NCBI GenBank assembly: GCA_902729315.2
Contig: CACVBZ020000001.1
Coordinates: forward strand, 1 to 64,000
From: Spirodela intermedia
Lineage: Eukaryota > Streptophyta > Magnoliopsida > Alismatales > Araceae
DNA: 64,000 nucleotides
Reading direction: 5' to 3'
This document shows, piece after piece, positions 61,498 to 64,000 of this stretch. Below the pieces are notes generated by a model, which ran no database searches, was not told the origin of the DNA, and saw only the letters and a list, made by a program, of their open reading frames with translations. The position numbers and the translations under genes are program-made. The stretch's first letter is position 1, and every line of letters starts with the position of its first letter.

Positions 61498-62318
61498 GTG
61501 ACGTGACTTAGTCGTTGTATATTAAATCATGCAAATCTAAAATTTATAAAACTAGAAAATACGATTTTTCAGATATTTAGAAGTATTTCTGAACAAATAT
61601 ATCAATTATAATTTAATAAAACTTCCAAATATAGCGGTAATTTTCTAGGTCGATCACAGGGATGTAATATAATATTTGGTAATTATTCAGATTTTTTCTC
61701 AATGAATACGATTTTTTATGAATTTATACTAGGAAATGAAAAGGAAATATATTTAAAATTCACGAAAAAAGGAAATAAGGGTGCGAACGTCAGGATGACG
61801 TCAGCGCCTGGCGAACGCGAATCGGGTGGAAACAGAGTTCTACCCGGCTATTCTTTCGTAAGCGATTACAAACGATTTAATTAATCAAATTAAGATCTGT
61901 AAAAGCCGGAAGAATCGTAATTGAATGAAGTATATTTTGGTAAATTAAAATCACACAAAGTTTCACTAAATGAAGCGTAAATTAAGTTGAAAGCAGGAAA
62001 ACAAAGTTCCGATGTTGCGACGGCGATGCGTCAGCGATGCACCAGAATCCTGAGCATTCAGGAGGATCGTCGTGCAGTGTCCACAGCCTCGAAGGCTCTC
62101 CTTGGACAAAGACGACGTGGGCAATCTCTAGATCTCCTTGCGAAGTCTAGAGATTAATGAAATGGGTTGTCGACTCAACTCTGGCAGCTGTCACCTGGTG
62201 GAGCGGAAAAACGGCGACTTTGTGGCTCTCTGGCGACTGTCACCTGACGGAGAGGAGCTGGATGGAGGTGGGGCGCGTGTTAGGGAGCTTCATCCTCAGG
62301 TCCGCGCAACAAGAGGAG

Positions 62319-63937
62319 TGATAAGTCTTCATTATCATGAGTTAATAATTAGTAAATAATATAGTTTTAGCCTTAACTCGTGATAAATAGATTTATATTT
62401 GTGTTAAAGTGTGAAAAGTGGTTTTCAGTTGATTAATGTGAATTTTTGGGTAATTATGTGATTTTTACAGTCTTACTTTTGAGATAAATGAAGAAAAAGA
62501 AATAAAACTAAAATATTGCAAAATGAGGGGACCCGCTGGCCAGCCAGGCCCGCAAGCGGGTCGGAAGCTCAGTCAAGGAGTAGCCGCGAGCAGGGGCTCG
62601 AGCGGCTTGGATCGATAGGGGCACGTGTGCGCCACTCCCCTTCCACGTCACCAGTGGCCAGCCGGTTGTGGGGCAAAGAGTGGTCGTACACGCGAGAGAA
62701 GGAACTTTGCTTAGAAAGCTAACATTACTATATATTCGCCCGAAAAATCGGCGCACAACCGATGTGGGACTAAACCCGCGTCACACCTTCCTCAGAAGGG
62801 GGCGGACAACCGGCGCGGGTTCGAATCCTCCTAGAGTCAAAATTCATATATTTTTATCTGATTATCACACTTTCCTTCAGATCGCCGGTGAAGGATTAAG
62901 CAACGAGAATTGCTGGATCATCGGCAAAAATCTCGTCAACGCGATTCGCGGAGCATTGCTACTAAAATTGCTGAACGATTCGCGATAAAAGGATCGTGAA
63001 TCCATCGAGTAAATCATCTCCAATTGATCGACAAACAAGCCGTCGTCGGGAAGAGGACGATCCGCCGGGAGACGAGTCGCCACCTCCTGAGAGCATACCA
63101 AATGCAATGAAGAGCCTCCTCTTGCTGCGCTGACCTGAGGATGAAGCTCCCTGACACGCGCCCCACCTTCATCCAGCTCTTCTCCGTCGGGTGACAGCCG
63201 CCGGAGAGCCACAAAGTCGCCGTTTTTCCGCTCCGCCGGGTGATAGCCGCCGGAGACAACTCGACGACCCATTCCATTGATCTCTAGACTTTGAAAGGAG
63301 ATCTAGAGATTGCCCACGTCGTCTTTGTCCAAGGAGAGCCTTCGAGGCCATGGACACTGCACGACGATCCTCCCGAATGCTCAGGATTCCGGTGCATCGC
63401 CGACGCATCGCCGTCGCGACGCCGAAACTATATTTTCCTGCTTTCAATTTACTTTACGCTTCATTTAGTGATAATTTTTGTGATTTTAATTTACCAAAAT
63501 ATACTTCGTTCTATTATGATTCTTCTGGCTTTTACAGATCTTAATTTGATTAATTAAATCGTCTGTAATTACTTACGTAAGAATCACCGGGCGGAACTCT
63601 GTTTCCGCCCGATTCGCGTTCGCCAGGCGCTGACGTCATCCTGACGTCCGCACTCTTATTTCCTTTTTTTCGTGAATTTTAAATATATTTCCTTTTCATT
63701 TATTAGTATAAAATTCATATAAAATAGTATTCTCTGAGAAAAATTCTGAATAATTACCAGATATTATATTACATCCTTGTGATCGACCTGGAAAATTACT
63801 GCTATTTTTGGAAGTTTTATTGAATTATAATTGATATATTTGTTCAGAAATACTTCTAAATATCCGAAAATTCGTATTTTCTAGTTTTATAAATTTTAGA
63901 TTTGCGTGATTTAATATACAACGACTAAGTCACATCA
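62319..63937 (+). repeat. Solo LTR copy G, TSD AGGAG, innermost of the nest
   Basis: A complete 1619-bp solo LTR in sense orientation. AGGAG at 62314-62318 and 63938-63942 is the target duplication. The B-box motif (62818-62828) and GC-rich block are intact. It must be the most recent of the three nested copies. Confidence 0.92.
62729..62736 (+). promoter_or_regulatory. Probable LTR TATA box
   Basis: TATATATT lies downstream of the GC-rich block and is conserved at the equivalent place in copies A, B and D, so it is the likely RNA polymerase II core promoter of the family. Confidence 0.45.
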
Positions 63938-64000
63938 AGGAGGTTCTTCATCACATCTGGTACGCTCTCAAGAGGTGGCGACTCGTCTCCTAGCGGATCG

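Larger units (their letters stand above)
61498..64000 (-). repeat. LTR copy F, antisense, itself split by copy G (continues past right edge)
   Basis: The left part is 61498-62318 and the right part 63943-64000. The two parts join without loss once copy G and one AGGAG duplicate are removed. The opening TGACGTGACTTAG is the reversed LTR 3' end. The target site in copy E would be ACTCG (61493-61497); its duplicate is outside the window. Confidence 0.85.

Noticed and set aside
1-64000. CRISPR array, bacterial operon, rRNA cluster or complete tRNA gene
   Set aside because: No regularly spaced conserved repeats with unique spacers, no rRNA sequence and no complete tRNA fold were seen. The tRNA-like signals are primer sites or an isolated B-box motif.

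Overview
The window is nuclear DNA of a flowering plant. Its genes are spliced with plant-type GT-AG introns, their products are plant proteins (Golgi mannan synthase, organelle PPR proteins, chloroplast thioredoxin, thylakoid-lumen PsbQ-like protein), and both flanks are packed with Ty1/copia and Ty3/gypsy LTR retrotransposons. The two intronless PPR genes are strikingly GC-rich against AT-rich surroundings, which would fit a monocot; the species itself cannot be read from the sequence.

Layout. 1-3436: 5' end of an Athila-type Ty3/gypsy element on the minus strand (1.64-kb LTR, tRNA primer site, gag broken by three stop codons). 3437-7440: gene-free AT-rich DNA with a copia RNase H scrap. 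7.9-12.5 kb: ten-exon CSLA glucomannan mannosyltransferase gene (+). 13.2-22.3 kb: thirteen-exon PELP1/RIX1-like ribosome-biogenesis gene (-). 22.6-24.7 kb: single-exon PPR gene resembling mitochondrial editing factor MEF9 (+), head-to-head with PELP1 over 362 bp. 25.4-26.9 kb: second single-exon PPR gene (-), tail-to-tail with the first. 30.9-31.9 kb: four-exon atypical CxxC thioredoxin (ACHT4 type, -). 50.4-51.2 kb: two-exon PsbQ-like 3 gene of the chloroplast NDH pathway (-). I assembled exon boundaries from GT/AG sites, reading-frame phase and family alignment from memory; all phases close in all four spliced genes.

The remaining sequence is a stack of transposons. A chromodomain (Tekay/Del-like) gypsy element spans 35111-49653 with a TGTCC target duplication. 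It contains a solo Athila-type LTR (duplication TGCCC), a possible antisense copia LTR, a 974-bp unknown insert and a complete copia element (42041-48104, duplication GTGCA). The copia element itself carries a 1223-bp insert (duplication ATAGG). From 53.3 kb to the right edge lies a second, Athila-like pol remnant, cut by members of the same 1.6-kb LTR family found at the left edge. At the far right, three copies sit inside one another in alternating orientation.

The genes do not form one pathway. Three of the six (ACHT, PQL3, MEF9-like) are nuclear genes for organelle redox, photosynthetic electron flow or organelle RNA editing. The most unusual content is the transposon archaeology: a seven-copy LTR family with a tRNA-like B-box motif and a conserved hairpin, a rearranged copy with an inverted end, and three short copied patches inside the Tekay-like element.
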